Assembly: GCA_019509985.1 (NCBI GenBank)
Contig: JAEKLF010000060.1
Span: 1 to 64,000, forward strand
Direction: 5' to 3'
Source of the DNA: Burkholderiales bacterium
Lineage (GTDB): Bacteria > Pseudomonadota > Gammaproteobacteria > Burkholderiales > Burkholderiaceae_C
DNA length: 64,000 nt
In this document: positions 29,137-38,240 of the stretch, one piece after another
How the letters are laid out: the number at the start of each line of letters is the position of its first letter
Numbering within the stretch: position 1 is the first letter of the stretch
Program-made: the position numbers and the translations under genes
The notes under the pieces: model-generated
What the model saw: the letters and a program-made list of their open reading frames with translations, nothing else
Told to the model about the DNA's origin: nothing
Databases searched by the model: none

Positions 29137-31030
29137 CAGAACCTCGCCGTGACGGTCAGCTGGGCCGTGCGCCCCACCATGATCGGGTTGGCGCCGGCAG
29201 CCCCGCTCTGGGCGAACTCGCGGTGCTGGGCATGCAGGAGATTTCGCGCGGAGATGGCGAACTCCAGCGCCTGCGAATAGCGCCAGCCCAGTCGCGCATC
29301 GGCCTCGTTGTAGCCGGGCACGGTGGTGAAGCGCAGTGCCGACACGCGGCGCAGCGAAACGTCGACGTCCAGGCCACTGCTCAAGGTCCAAGAGGACTGC
29401 AGCCGCATCTGGTAGCGGGGGTCATTGCCTGGCGCGATGGCCGCGACGTTGGCGCCGCTGAAACCCTCGTGCATCGATGTCAACCCGGCCTGGACCGACC
29501 AGCCCCGGCTGACCTGATAGCGCCCCCAGGCCTCGACACCGTAGACGTTGGCCTTCGATGCGTTGATCAGCACGAAGGTGCGGCTGCTGAGCCGCCTGTA
29601 ATTGCGCAAGCTGGTGTAGTGGCTGCCGAACACGGTGAGCGAATAGGACAGTCTCTCGTTGGGCTGGGCGCGCAGGCCGAGCTCCAGCGTGTTGGCGATC
29701 TCCGAGCGGAAGTTGGGCCCGCCGGCCAGTTGATAGGGTGGCTGAGCCGGCACGAAGAATTCGACATCGACTCGCGAGGGCGTGCGCACCGCACGTGAGG
29801 CCGCGCTCCAGAGCAGCCACTGCGGCGACAGCTTCCAGCCCAGTCGGGCGCTGGGCATCCACTCCGTGCCCGTATAGCTGTTGTGTTCGACCTTGCTGCC
29901 CACCGTCAGCGTCGTGACCGGCGAAAATTGGTGCTCGTACTGGGCGAACGCGTTGGTCCAGTGCAGACGCCGCGATGCCGGCAGAAAGGCCAGGCTGCCA
30001 TAGTTGCCGACATCGTCGTGTAGACGCCTGGGATATCGCGCCAGGAGCGGTCGAGGTAGGTCTGCAGGTTCAGCGTCGCGCCGTCGTCGAGCGTGCGCAC
30101 CCAGCGCCCCAGCAGATTGCCGCCATGGTGGCGCTGGTCGGCGGCGTTGGTCTGGCTGATGGACTCCTTGTAGGCATCACCCTGCAGCGTCAGGGTTCCG
30201 CCGGCGGCGTCGAGATCGGACCGAAAGCCGAGCTGCAGCTTCTCGAAACCGTCGTCGGCATCGATGCCGCTCGCCCGTTCGCTGTCCTCCCGCTGGTTGT
30301 ACTTCGCGTACGCGCGCAGCGCGCCACCCCCGTCGAAGCGCCAACCTTGGCGCAGCGACACGGCCCGGCTCAGATTGCCAGCCGAGGCCTGGGCCTGCGT
30401 CCCGACGCTGGCGCCGGCGGTGCTGGTGATGACATTGATGACGCCATTGACGGCATTGGCCCCCCACAGCGTGCCGCCCGGGCCGCTGATGACCTCGATG
30501 CGTTCGACGTCGCCCAGCGGAACGTCCTGGGACTCCCAGAACACGCCGGAATACAGCGGTGTGTAGACGCTGCGACCATCGACCAGCACCAGCAGCTTGT
30601 TCGCCGTGGCCGAGTTGAAGCCGCGCGCGCTGATCGCGTATTGGCTGGCGTTGATGCGTGCGACCTGCAGATTGGGCGCAAGGCGCAGCGCCTCGGCCAG
30701 CGTGTTGACACCGGCGCGGCGGATGGCTTCTTTCGTGATGACGTAGATCGAGGCGGGTGCGTCGGCGAGGCGCTGCTCCCGCTTCGACACCGACGTGATC
30801 TCGATGTCCCCCAGCTGTTCCAGCGACAGCTCGGTCAAATCCCGGGTGCGGTCTGCGGCGCAAGATGCATCCTGAGCCATCACCGTCACCATCAGCGCGA
30901 TCAGCAGGCCAAGGCCGCCGAGCCGGCTCGGCGCCGCTTCGGCGCGGGCCTGACCCACCGGTGCGGACGAGCGCCGCTCAATCCGCCTGCATGTCTCCCG
31001 TCCCGTCCGGCCTTGCTGTATATCGGACAT
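29136..31030 (-). pseudogene. TonB-dependent receptor disrupted by an internal deletion
   Basis: The first part (from 31030) encodes a signal peptide region and plug domain: LTELSLEQLGDIEITSVSKR, ADAPASIYVITKEAIRRAG, ARGFNSATANKLLVLVDGRS, ERIEVISGPGGTLWGANAVN, then barrel strands to RSWRDIPGVYT. At about 30013-30021 the reading frame is lost, and the native sequence resumes in another frame as DDVGNYGSLAFLPASRRLHW and on to the C-terminal barrel strands ending QLTVTARF at 29136. Relatives have roughly 30 more residues between these points, so an out-of-frame deletion of about 100 bases is inferred. Only a truncated plug plus partial barrel can be made. It heads the YfiR-kinase-EAL operon, where the intact receptor would sense or import the ligand. 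Confidence 0.82.
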
Positions 31031-31426
31031 GGCCAGCCCACCTCTCGTGGATTGATCTGTCAGTCGATTCTGTGAGGCAACCCCTAACCAGGCAATTGGG
31101 GTGCAATGGCCGCGTGGCCGTCGTGGTTTTTACCGGCATGACCGGCCCGCCGGCCAGCTTGTGGATGCCGCAGTGCAGCAAACGGAAACGGTCCGATGGC
31201 CGCCGCCATCGCATCCGGCTGGGATCAAAGGGCGCTCAAATGAGCCGCCATTCGCGGGGCGGCAATCTGGTGCCGAGCGTGATCGCGGTGGATGTCACGC
31301 CCGCACAGGAAGACGCACCATCGCATACAAGCTCACTGAGAAAAACTGCGCGCGCGGGCCGTGGCGACGTGCCTAAACTGTCTTCCAGACGGATGCGCTC
31401 AACGCGTCCGGCAGAGGAAGCCTTTG
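31031..31426. other. Divergent intergenic region between two signalling operons
   Basis: About 396 bases between the receptor operon (minus) and the response-regulator trio (plus); it must hold both promoters. A purine-rich GAGGAAG at 31414-31420 is the ribosome site for the plus-strand gene. No convincing gene, long palindrome or tandem repeat was seen. Short open frames here lack ribosome sites and recognisable domains. Confidence 0.5.
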
Positions 31427-32743
31427 ATGAGTGCAGAAGTTGCGGCGCCCCCGGTCATCCTGTTCGTCGATGACGAACCATCCATCCTGAGTTCCCTGAG
31501 GCGGCTGTTCAGGCCGCAGGGCTATCGCGTGCTGCTGGCTGACAGCGGCAAGGCCGGACTGGCGATGCTGGAGTCGGAGCCGGTCGACCTCGTCGTCTCC
31601 GACATGCGCATGCCGGAGATGGACGGTGCGGCCTTGCTGGAGCAGGTGCGCGAACGCTGGCCGACGGTCGTGCGCATCCTGCTGACGGGCTATGCCGACA
31701 TCGGTTCGACCGTGGCGGCCATCAACCGCGGCCAGATTCATCGCTACGTCGCCAAGCCCTGGGACGATCGCGACCTGCTGATGTGCGTGCAGGACGGCCT
31801 GGAGCGCCGCCGGCTGGAGCAGGAAAACCGTGAGTTGTTGCAACTGACCCGGTCACAGAACGACGAACTGCAGGCCCTCAACGCCAGCCTGGCGGCGCGG
31901 GTCAAGGCGCGGACCAGCGAGCTGGAGCAGGTCAACGCGATGCTGGAAACATCGTTCTCGCAACTGCAGGAGAACTTCCTGCTGTCGATCAACGTGTTCT
32001 CGGGCCTCATAGAGCTGCGCGGTGGCGGCATGGCAGGCTACTCGCGCGAGGTGGCCGACCTGGCCCGTCGCACGGCGCGCCGGCTCAATGTCGGCGCGGC
32101 GCTGGAGGAGGACGTCTACGTTGCCGGGCTGTTGCACGAGGTCGGCAAGATCGGCTTCCCCGACGCCATGCTGCGCAAGCCGGTGTCGGCGATGGCCAGC
32201 GACGAGCTGGCGCTGTACCGCCGCCACACGCTCAACGGCGAGGCGGCGTTGCTGCCGCTGGGCCGGCTGCAGCGTGTCGCGCGCCTCGTGCGCTCGCACC
32301 ATGAGCGCATCGACGGCAAGGGCTTTCCCGATGCCTTGCAGGGCGACGAAGTGCCGCTGGGTGCACAGATTCTCAGCGTGGCCAGCGACTATTACGCGGC
32401 GCAGTCAGGGCGGCTGTCGCTCAAGCGCCATTCGGCGGCCGAGTCGTACTCGCTGATCCTGGGTGGTGCCGGGACGCGCTATGGGGTGGACGTCGTTGAA
32501 GCCTTCAAGCTGGCGCTCCAGGACGAACCCACCGAGAAGCCCCGCGACCGGGCGCTGCAGGCGCACGAGGTGATGCCGGGCATGGTGCTGTCGCGCGACC
32601 TGCTGTCGCCACAGGGCACGCTGCTGCTCGCGGCCGGCTATGTCTTCGATGTTCGCGTCGTGCGGCAACTGCGCGAGTTCGCCGGGCGCGAGGGCGCAAA
32701 GCTGAACATCTTCGTGAAGCTGCCCGAAGGAGGCTCGACATGA
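31427..32743 (+). CDS. Response regulator with degenerate HD-GYP output domain (HE-GYP)
   Basis: A 438-residue protein. The receiver (1-125) has D15/D16 and phospho-acceptor D59 in VVSDMRMPEMDG. A coiled coil spans about 130-180. An HD-GYP-type domain follows from about 185. Canonical HDIGK is here HEVGK (H237-E238), so the metal-binding aspartate is replaced by glutamate, and the second motif reads HHERIDGKGFP (291-301) instead of HHExxDGxGYP. c-di-GMP hydrolysis may be lost or altered. The start MSAEVAAP at 31427 follows a good GAGGAAG site; an upstream in-frame ATG at 31361 lacks one. The stop overlaps the next gene by ATGA, coupling it to a second regulator and a kinase. Confidence 0.88.
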   Translation: MSAEVAAPPVILFVDDEPSILSSLRRLFRPQGYRVLLADSGKAGLAMLESEPVDLVVSDMRMPEMDGAALLEQVRERWPTVVRILLTGYADIGSTVAAINRGQIHRYVAKPWDDRDLLMCVQDGLERRRLEQENRELLQLTRSQNDELQALNASLAARVKARTSELEQVNAMLETSFSQLQENFLLSINVFSGLIELRGGGMAGYSREVADLARRTARRLNVGAALEEDVYVAGLLHEVGKIGFPDAMLRKPVSAMASDELALYRRHTLNGEAALLPLGRLQRVARLVRSHHERIDGKGFPDALQGDEVPLGAQILSVASDYYAAQSGRLSLKRHSAAESYSLILGGAGTRYGVDVVEAFKLALQDEPTEKPRDRALQAHEVMPGMVLSRDLLSPQGTLLLAAGYVFDVRVVRQLREFAGREGAKLNIFVKLPEGGST

Positions 32744-33303
32744 GCGAACGCATCCTGCTCGTCGACGACGAGCCCCACATCCTCAGTGCGCTGCAGCGCC
32801 TGTTGCGCAACGGGCTGAAGGACACGGCCGGCGCGCGCTACGAGGTGGAGAGCTTCAACGACGCGACGCAGGCCTTGGCCCGGGCTCGCGAATGCGGTTT
32901 CGCGCTGGCCATCTCCGACCAGCGCATGCCGGGCATGACCGGCGTGGAATTCCTGAGTCAGTTGCGCCATGTGCAGCCTGACTGCGGCCGCATCATCCTG
33001 TCCGGCTACGCCGACCTCAGTGCACTGGTGGCGGCCATCAACGAGGCCGAAATCTCGCGCTTCATCTCCAAGCCCTGGGCCGACTTCGACCTGCTCAGCG
33101 CCGTCCGCCAGGTGCTGCGCATCCGCGAGCTGACGCTGGAGAACCAGCGCCTGGCCGACCAGGTACGCCAGCAGATGGGCGTGCTCAGTGCCCAGGAGGC
33201 GGAGCTGCGCCGCCTGGAGCGGCTTGAGCCCGGCATCACGCACGTGAAATGGGGCAGCGACGGCTCATTCATCCTCGAGGACCCGGGCGAGGTCGGGCTG
33301 TGA
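32740..33303 (+). CDS. Single-receiver response regulator with C-terminal helical tail
   Basis: A 187-residue protein. The receiver domain (about 1-128) shows LLVDDEPHIL at the start, the phospho-acceptor aspartate in LAISDQRMPGMTG, and ISKPWADFDL with the conserved lysine. The remainder is a coiled helix (LTLENQRLADQVRQQMGVLS) and a short acidic tail without a known output domain. It overlaps its upstream neighbour (ATGA) and its downstream kinase (GTGA), so all three are stoichiometrically coupled. It probably acts as a phosphate shuttle or protein-binding switch between the PAS kinase and the HE-GYP regulator. Confidence 0.88.
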   Translation: MSERILLVDDEPHILSALQRLLRNGLKDTAGARYEVESFNDATQALARARECGFALAISDQRMPGMTGVEFLSQLRHVQPDCGRIILSGYADLSALVAAINEAEISRFISKPWADFDLLSAVRQVLRIRELTLENQRLADQVRQQMGVLSAQEAELRRLERLEPGITHVKWGSDGSFILEDPGEVGL

Positions 33304-35390
33304 CCGAGCCGGCGGCCGGCGGGGGCTTCTATGCGGCGCTGCAGGCCGTGAGCGCCGCAACACTGGTCCATGATGCCGAGCACATCTTGTTTGCCAATGC
33401 GGCGATGGAGCGCCTGCTCGGTTATGACCAGCAGGCCTTGTTGGCACTGCCACCTTACGGCTGGGCGGCCGAGGAGTTCGCCGACGAATTGCGGCGCTAC
33501 GGCAATCGCTGCCTCACCGAGGAAGGTGAGTTGCCATCGGTTGAGATCGAAGCCCTGACCGGCAGCGGCTCGCGGCGCGTGCTGGAGATCAAGGCGCAGC
33601 GCGCCATGCTCGACGGCCAGCCCTGCGCGGTGCTGACCGGGCAGGACCTGAGCGACATCCGCCATGTGCAGACCAGCCTGCTGGACATCGGCCGTGTGCT
33701 CTACCAGATCCTCGAGAACAATCCGGTGGCCACGCTCGTGATCGACAAGTCGCACCGAGTCACGCACTGGAACGCCGCCTGCGCCCAGCTCACGGGTCGC
33801 GACGCCACCGACATGCTGGGCCGCGACGACACCTGGCGCGCCTTCTATCCCGAAGCCAGACCCGTGCTCGCCGACCTGATCCTCGATGGCAACATCGAGC
33901 AGGAGCGCCAACGTCTGTATGGCCGGCGCTGCAATCCGTCCCCGCACATTGCGAACGCCTACGAGGTCGAGGGCTTCTTCCCCAACTTCGGCCGAGGGGG
34001 GCGCTGGCTCTATTTCACGGCGGCGCCGCTGGTCGACGTCCACGGCGAGGTGGTCGGCGCGATCGAGACGCTGCAGGACATCACGCGGCGACGCGAGGCC
34101 GAGGAGGAACTGCGCCAGCATCGCAACGAGCTCGAGAACATGATCGCCGACCGTACGGCCGAACTGCTCAGCACCCACCACGAGCTTGAGGCTTTCCTTG
34201 AGAACGCGTCGGTGGGCATCGTCGCGACGGCCCATGAGCGCGTGCAGCGTGGCAACAAGAAATTCGTCGAGATGTTTGAGCTCGGCGACGTCTCCCCCCA
34301 CGGCCTGCCGACGCGCAGCATGTTCAAGAGCGACGAGGATTTCGAGGCGTTGGGCAAGGTCGCCTATCCGGTGCTGTCCCAGGGAGGCTCTCTGCTGCAC
34401 GAGATGGAGGTATGCACACTGGCCGGCAACCTGCTATGGGTGCAGATCATTGCCTACGTGGCCAACCCGGCCGATCCGACGGCAGGCACCTGGTGGCTGC
34501 TGCAGGATCGCACCGAGGTGCGTCGCGTGCAGCGCGAGCTGGAACTGAACTACGAGCGCATCAAGCAGACCAACAGTCGGCTGGAGGATGCGCAGAATCA
34601 GCTGCTGCAATCCGAAAAGATGGCTTCCATCGGCCAGCTCGCCGCTGGCGTTGCCCACGAGATCAACAACCCGATCGGCTTCGTCAGCTCCAACCTTGGC
34701 TCGCTGCGCGGCTATGTCGAGCCATTGTTCGGGCTGCTCACGCTGCTGAAGAAGACGCCGGCAGACGCGCTGCCGAGCGCCGTGCGCGAAGAGCTGGCCC
34801 GTGTGGACGCCGCCGTCGACCTCGGCTTCGTGCAGGAGGACCTGCCCCTGCTGCTCGATGAGAGCGAAGAGGGGCTGTCGCGCGTGAAGAAGATCGTCCA
34901 GGATCTGAAGGACTTCTCGCGTGTCGACCATGCCGACTGGCAGGATGCCGACCTCAATGCCGGCCTGGATTCGACGCTCAACGTCGTCATGAACGAGGTG
35001 AAGTACAAGGCCGAGGTGCACAAGGATTACGCCGTGCTGCCGCCGGTGCGCTGCATCGCCGCGCAGCTCAATCAGGTGTTCATGAACCTCATCGTCAACG
35101 CCGCCCATGCCATCGTCGAGCGCGGCACGATCACGCTGAAGACGCGTGCCGAGGACGAGTGGGTCTGCATCGAGGTTGGCGACACGGGCTGCGGAATGCC
35201 CGAGGAGGTCAAGCGGCGCATCTTCGAGCCCTTCTTCACGACCAAGCCGGTCGGCAAGGGCACCGGCCTGGGCCTGTCGCTGTCTTTCTCCATCGTGCAA
35301 AAACACGGCGGCCGTATCGAGGTGGACTCCGAGCCGGGCGCCGGCACGCGCTTTCGGGTCTGGATCCCGGTGCAGCCGGTGCCGGCCTGA
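33300..35390 (+). CDS. PAS-domain sensor histidine kinase, cytoplasmic
   Basis: A 696-residue kinase with no membrane segments or signal peptide. Three PAS-type domains are visible: about 8-120 (FYAALQAVSAATLVHDAEHI), 130-270 (VLYQILENNPVATLVIDKSH through the TLQDITRRREAEEEL end), and 290-420. A coiled region leads to the kinase core: QLAAGVAHEINNPIGFVSSN with H453, NLIVNAAHAIVERG, GDTGCGMPEEVKRRIFEPFF, and GTGLGLSLSFSIV. The HEINNP form of the H-box puts it in the NtrB/HPK4-like group. The GTG start at 33300 overlaps the response-regulator stop (GTGA). It is probably the phosphodonor for the two coupled regulators; its cytoplasmic signal is unknown. Confidence 0.9.
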   Translation: MTEPAAGGGFYAALQAVSAATLVHDAEHILFANAAMERLLGYDQQALLALPPYGWAAEEFADELRRYGNRCLTEEGELPSVEIEALTGSGSRRVLEIKAQRAMLDGQPCAVLTGQDLSDIRHVQTSLLDIGRVLYQILENNPVATLVIDKSHRVTHWNAACAQLTGRDATDMLGRDDTWRAFYPEARPVLADLILDGNIEQERQRLYGRRCNPSPHIANAYEVEGFFPNFGRGGRWLYFTAAPLVDVHGEVVGAIETLQDITRRREAEEELRQHRNELENMIADRTAELLSTHHELEAFLENASVGIVATAHERVQRGNKKFVEMFELGDVSPHGLPTRSMFKSDEDFEALGKVAYPVLSQGGSLLHEMEVCTLAGNLLWVQIIAYVANPADPTAGTWWLLQDRTEVRRVQRELELNYERIKQTNSRLEDAQNQLLQSEKMASIGQLAAGVAHEINNPIGFVSSNLGSLRGYVEPLFGLLTLLKKTPADALPSAVREELARVDAAVDLGFVQEDLPLLLDESEEGLSRVKKIVQDLKDFSRVDHADWQDADLNAGLDSTLNVVMNEVKYKAEVHKDYAVLPPVRCIAAQLNQVFMNLIVNAAHAIVERGTITLKTRAEDEWVCIEVGDTGCGMPEEVKRRIFEPFFTTKPVGKGTGLGLSLSFSIVQKHGGRIEVDSEPGAGTRFRVWIPVQPVPA

Positions 35391-35739
35391 AGCGCGCAAT
35401 TCAGGCGGGATCCTCTTGCAGGTCACTGAGACCGGCGGCGATTCTTCTTCCCACCGCCAGACCCATGTGCACCGCACGAGCGGGTCGACACCGCCGAGCG
35501 CCGAGTCGACTTCCTGAACACTGCGCTGCGCTGGCCGTCCATGCCGGCATGGACTACTGGCCCGAACGCTATGACCCGGGTGTGACGAGATACTCGCGGG
35601 GCGTGCACAGCCAGCGCTGCAGCGGCGGCGGGACGCCATTGCCGCCAGGGCCGAGCGCATGCCGCTGCACCACCAGATACTGCGCCAAGTGCTCGGATGA
35701 CGACAGGGTCGAGCACATACAAATGGAACTGGGTAGAAC
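35391..35739. other. Intergenic region without a supported gene
   Basis: About 349 bases between the PAS kinase stop and the beta-helix/PDZ gene. Short frames on both strands are Arg/Ala-rich without recognisable domains or ribosome sites. It should contain the promoter for 35740. No copy of the ATTGGTNNNACCAAT palindrome found elsewhere in the window is present here. Confidence 0.4.
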
Positions 35740-38064
35740 ATGAAGATCAAGGCGTTGATGGCCACGCTGGCAGTCCTGGTCTGCGGCGTGCAGGCCCAGG
35801 CACTGACCGTCAGGGATGCGAAGTCGCTGGAGGCTGCGCTGCAACGGGCACGGTCGGACAAGCGCATCCGCCACATCGAGCTCGCGAGCGGCAACTACGA
35901 ACTCGCGGCGCCCCTCGTCATCGACGAGGCGCTGTCGGGCACGGCTGCCGATCCCTTCGTGCTCACCGCAGCATCTGGCGCCCGCGCCGTGCTGAGCGGC
36001 GCGACGTCGCTGCCCGCGCTGCGCTGGGAGGCCTGGAAGGACGGTATCTGGCGCGCCCGCTATGACGGGCCGTCGTTCCAGCGCCTCTGGCTCGGACGGA
36101 AAATGCTGGTGCGCGCGCGCTATCCCAACCTCGACCCGGCCAACCCGGGCTTCGGCGGCGCGGCCGATGCCACGTCGCCCGAGCGCGTGGCGCGCTGGCA
36201 CGACCCGCAAGGTGCCGTGCTGCATGCACTGCACGGTGCGCGCTGGGGCGGCGTGCAGGTGCCCATCCTCGGCAAGAACGCCGACGGCAGCCTCGCCTAC
36301 GGCGAGCAGGTGGACAACAACCGTGTCATGCCGCCCAGCGACAAGGACCGCTTCGTCGAGAACGTGCTGGAGGAGCTGGACGCGCCGGGCGAGTGGTTCC
36401 ACGACGCGCGCGAAGGCTGGCTCTACGTCAAGCCGCTGGCCGGCGCGCAGCCGCCGGCAAGGGGCTTCCGCGGCAGCGCGCACGAGGCCCTGGTCCGCGT
36501 CGAGGGCCGCGCCCAGGCCGTGCAGCACGTGCGCCTGCAGCACCTCGTGTTCACCAACACCGAGCCCACCTATCTGAAGGCTACCGAGCCGCTGCTGCGC
36601 TCGGACTGGAAGTTCTACCGCGTCGGCGCCGTGACGATCGAGAACGCCGGCGACGTGCGCGTCGAGGACTCCGACTTCGTCGACCTCGGCGGCCATGCCG
36701 TCGTCGTCAGCGGACGCGCCGACCATGTGGCCGTCACGGGCAACCACATCCACGACATCGGCGGCACCGCCGTGGCCTTCGTCGGCCGGCCAGAAGCTGT
36801 GCGCTCGCCATTGTTCGAGTACTACCAGCGCCTTGAGCTGTCCGCCATCGACCGCACGCCCGGCCCCAAGTCGGACGCCTACCCCAAGGACTCCGAGGCC
36901 ACCGACAACCTCATCCATGACATCGGCCAGATCGACCGCCAGGCCACCGGCGTGCAGCTGTCGATGGCCGCGCGCATCACCGTCGACCACAACAGCATCT
37001 ATCAACTGCCGCGCGCCGGCATCAACGTCGGCGACGGCACCTGGGGCGGCCACCGCATCACGCACAACGACGTCTTCGATACCGTCCGGATGACCGGCGA
37101 CCACGGCAGCTTCAACAGCTGGGGGCGTGACCGCTACTGGCACCCCGACCGCGCCGAGATGGACCGCCGGGTGGCGGCGCACCCGGAGCTGGCGCTGCTG
37201 GACGCCGTCCAGCCCATCATCATGCGTCGCAACCGCTTTCGCTGCGACCACGGCTGGGACGTCGATCTGGATGACGGCTCCTCCAACTACGTCATCGAAG
37301 AGAACCTGATGCTGGCCGGCGGGCTGAAGCTGCGCGAAGGATTCCAGCGCATCGTGCGCAACAACATCCTCGTCAACGGCAGCTTCCACCCGCATGTCTG
37401 GTTCGACGGAGGTGGCGACGTCTTCGAGTCCAACGTCGTCATGGGACGGCACCAGCCCATCGAGATCAGGCGTTGGGGGCGCAGCGTCAACCGCAATCTC
37501 TTTGTCGCCGAAGGCGATCTGCGCGATGCCCAGGCTCGCGGCACGGATGCCGACTCCGTGGCCGGCGATCCACGCTTTGCTGCGCCGGCCCGTGGCGACT
37601 ACACGGTCACGAACGCCGCGCTGGCGGCTCGGGTGGGCTTCGTCAACTTCCCCATGGACGACTTCGGCGTGCGCCCCGCGCGGCTGAAGGCGATGGCGCT
37701 GCGGCCTGCTTTCCCGCCGCCGACGCTTCGGGGGCAGGACAGGGCGGCGGCGGCCGTGGTGACGCTGCTCGGGCTCAAGCTCAAGGCCGTCGAGACCCTG
37801 GGTGAGCAGTCCGCCGCCGGGCTGGGTGACAAGGCCGGTCTCATCGTGCTGGCCGTCGAAGCCTCAAGCCCTGGCGCCGCCGCCGGTCTGCAGCCGCGCG
37901 ATGTCATCGTGGGGGCGGATCAGGAGGTGATCAACGACGTCGCCGGTTTGCAGGCGCTGCTGGCTGCGGGGCGCAGTGTCAACCTCGTCGTGGTGCGCAA
38001 CCAGGCGCGAATGACGCTGCGTTGGCCCAGCCAGGCCGCCAAGTTGAACCCGAACAATCCATGA
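35740..38064 (+). CDS. Exported right-handed beta-helix glycosidase (GH141-like) with C-terminal PDZ domain
   Basis: A 774-residue protein. It begins with a signal peptide (ALMATLAVLVCGVQAQA). Residues about 25-640 form a parallel beta-helix protein with repeated turns such as HVRLQHLVF, GAVTIENAGDVRVEDSDFVD, VAVTGNHIHDIGG and ITVDHNSIYQLPRAGINVGD. The block TGDHGSFNSWGRDRYW (452-467), followed by HPDRAEMDRR, resembles the GH141 group, which includes alpha-L-fucosidases and xylanases. From about 665 to 767 a PDZ domain is clear (GLIVLAVEASSPGAAAGLQP, then DVIVGADQEVINDVAGLQAL). PDZ domains on glycosidases are unusual. GH141 is my best guess rather than a certain call; the enzyme probably acts on plant or algal polysaccharide in the periplasm. 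Confidence 0.7.
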   Translation: MKIKALMATLAVLVCGVQAQALTVRDAKSLEAALQRARSDKRIRHIELASGNYELAAPLVIDEALSGTAADPFVLTAASGARAVLSGATSLPALRWEAWKDGIWRARYDGPSFQRLWLGRKMLVRARYPNLDPANPGFGGAADATSPERVARWHDPQGAVLHALHGARWGGVQVPILGKNADGSLAYGEQVDNNRVMPPSDKDRFVENVLEELDAPGEWFHDAREGWLYVKPLAGAQPPARGFRGSAHEALVRVEGRAQAVQHVRLQHLVFTNTEPTYLKATEPLLRSDWKFYRVGAVTIENAGDVRVEDSDFVDLGGHAVVVSGRADHVAVTGNHIHDIGGTAVAFVGRPEAVRSPLFEYYQRLELSAIDRTPGPKSDAYPKDSEATDNLIHDIGQIDRQATGVQLSMAARITVDHNSIYQLPRAGINVGDGTWGGHRITHNDVFDTVRMTGDHGSFNSWGRDRYWHPDRAEMDRRVAAHPELALLDAVQPIIMRRNRFRCDHGWDVDLDDGSSNYVIEENLMLAGGLKLREGFQRIVRNNILVNGSFHPHVWFDGGGDVFESNVVMGRHQPIEIRRWGRSVNRNLFVAEGDLRDAQARGTDADSVAGDPRFAAPARGDYTVTNAALAARVGFVNFPMDDFGVRPARLKAMALRPAFPPPTLRGQDRAAAAVVTLLGLKLKAVETLGEQSAAGLGDKAGLIVLAVEASSPGAAAGLQPRDVIVGADQEVINDVAGLQALLAAGRSVNLVVVRNQARMTLRWPSQAAKLNPNNP

Positions 38065-38240
38065 ATTTTGGCCACCGTTGGGGGCTGGTCGCTCCGTCTG
38101 CCCATCCAGACGCCGCGTTCACGGCGCTGGCCGCCTAGACGGGGCCGGCGCCTTCATCGACCTGCGTGGGACCTGCTGCACCGAGCCACTGACGGGTCCT
38201 TTCGGCTAGCATGCAAGCGCCAAGTTAGGGGCCATTCAGC

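Noticed and set aside
35565..35700. Arg/Ala-rich frame before the beta-helix/PDZ gene that looked like the C-terminus of a lost protein
   Set aside because: Too short and compositionally biased to assign; no family match could be argued.
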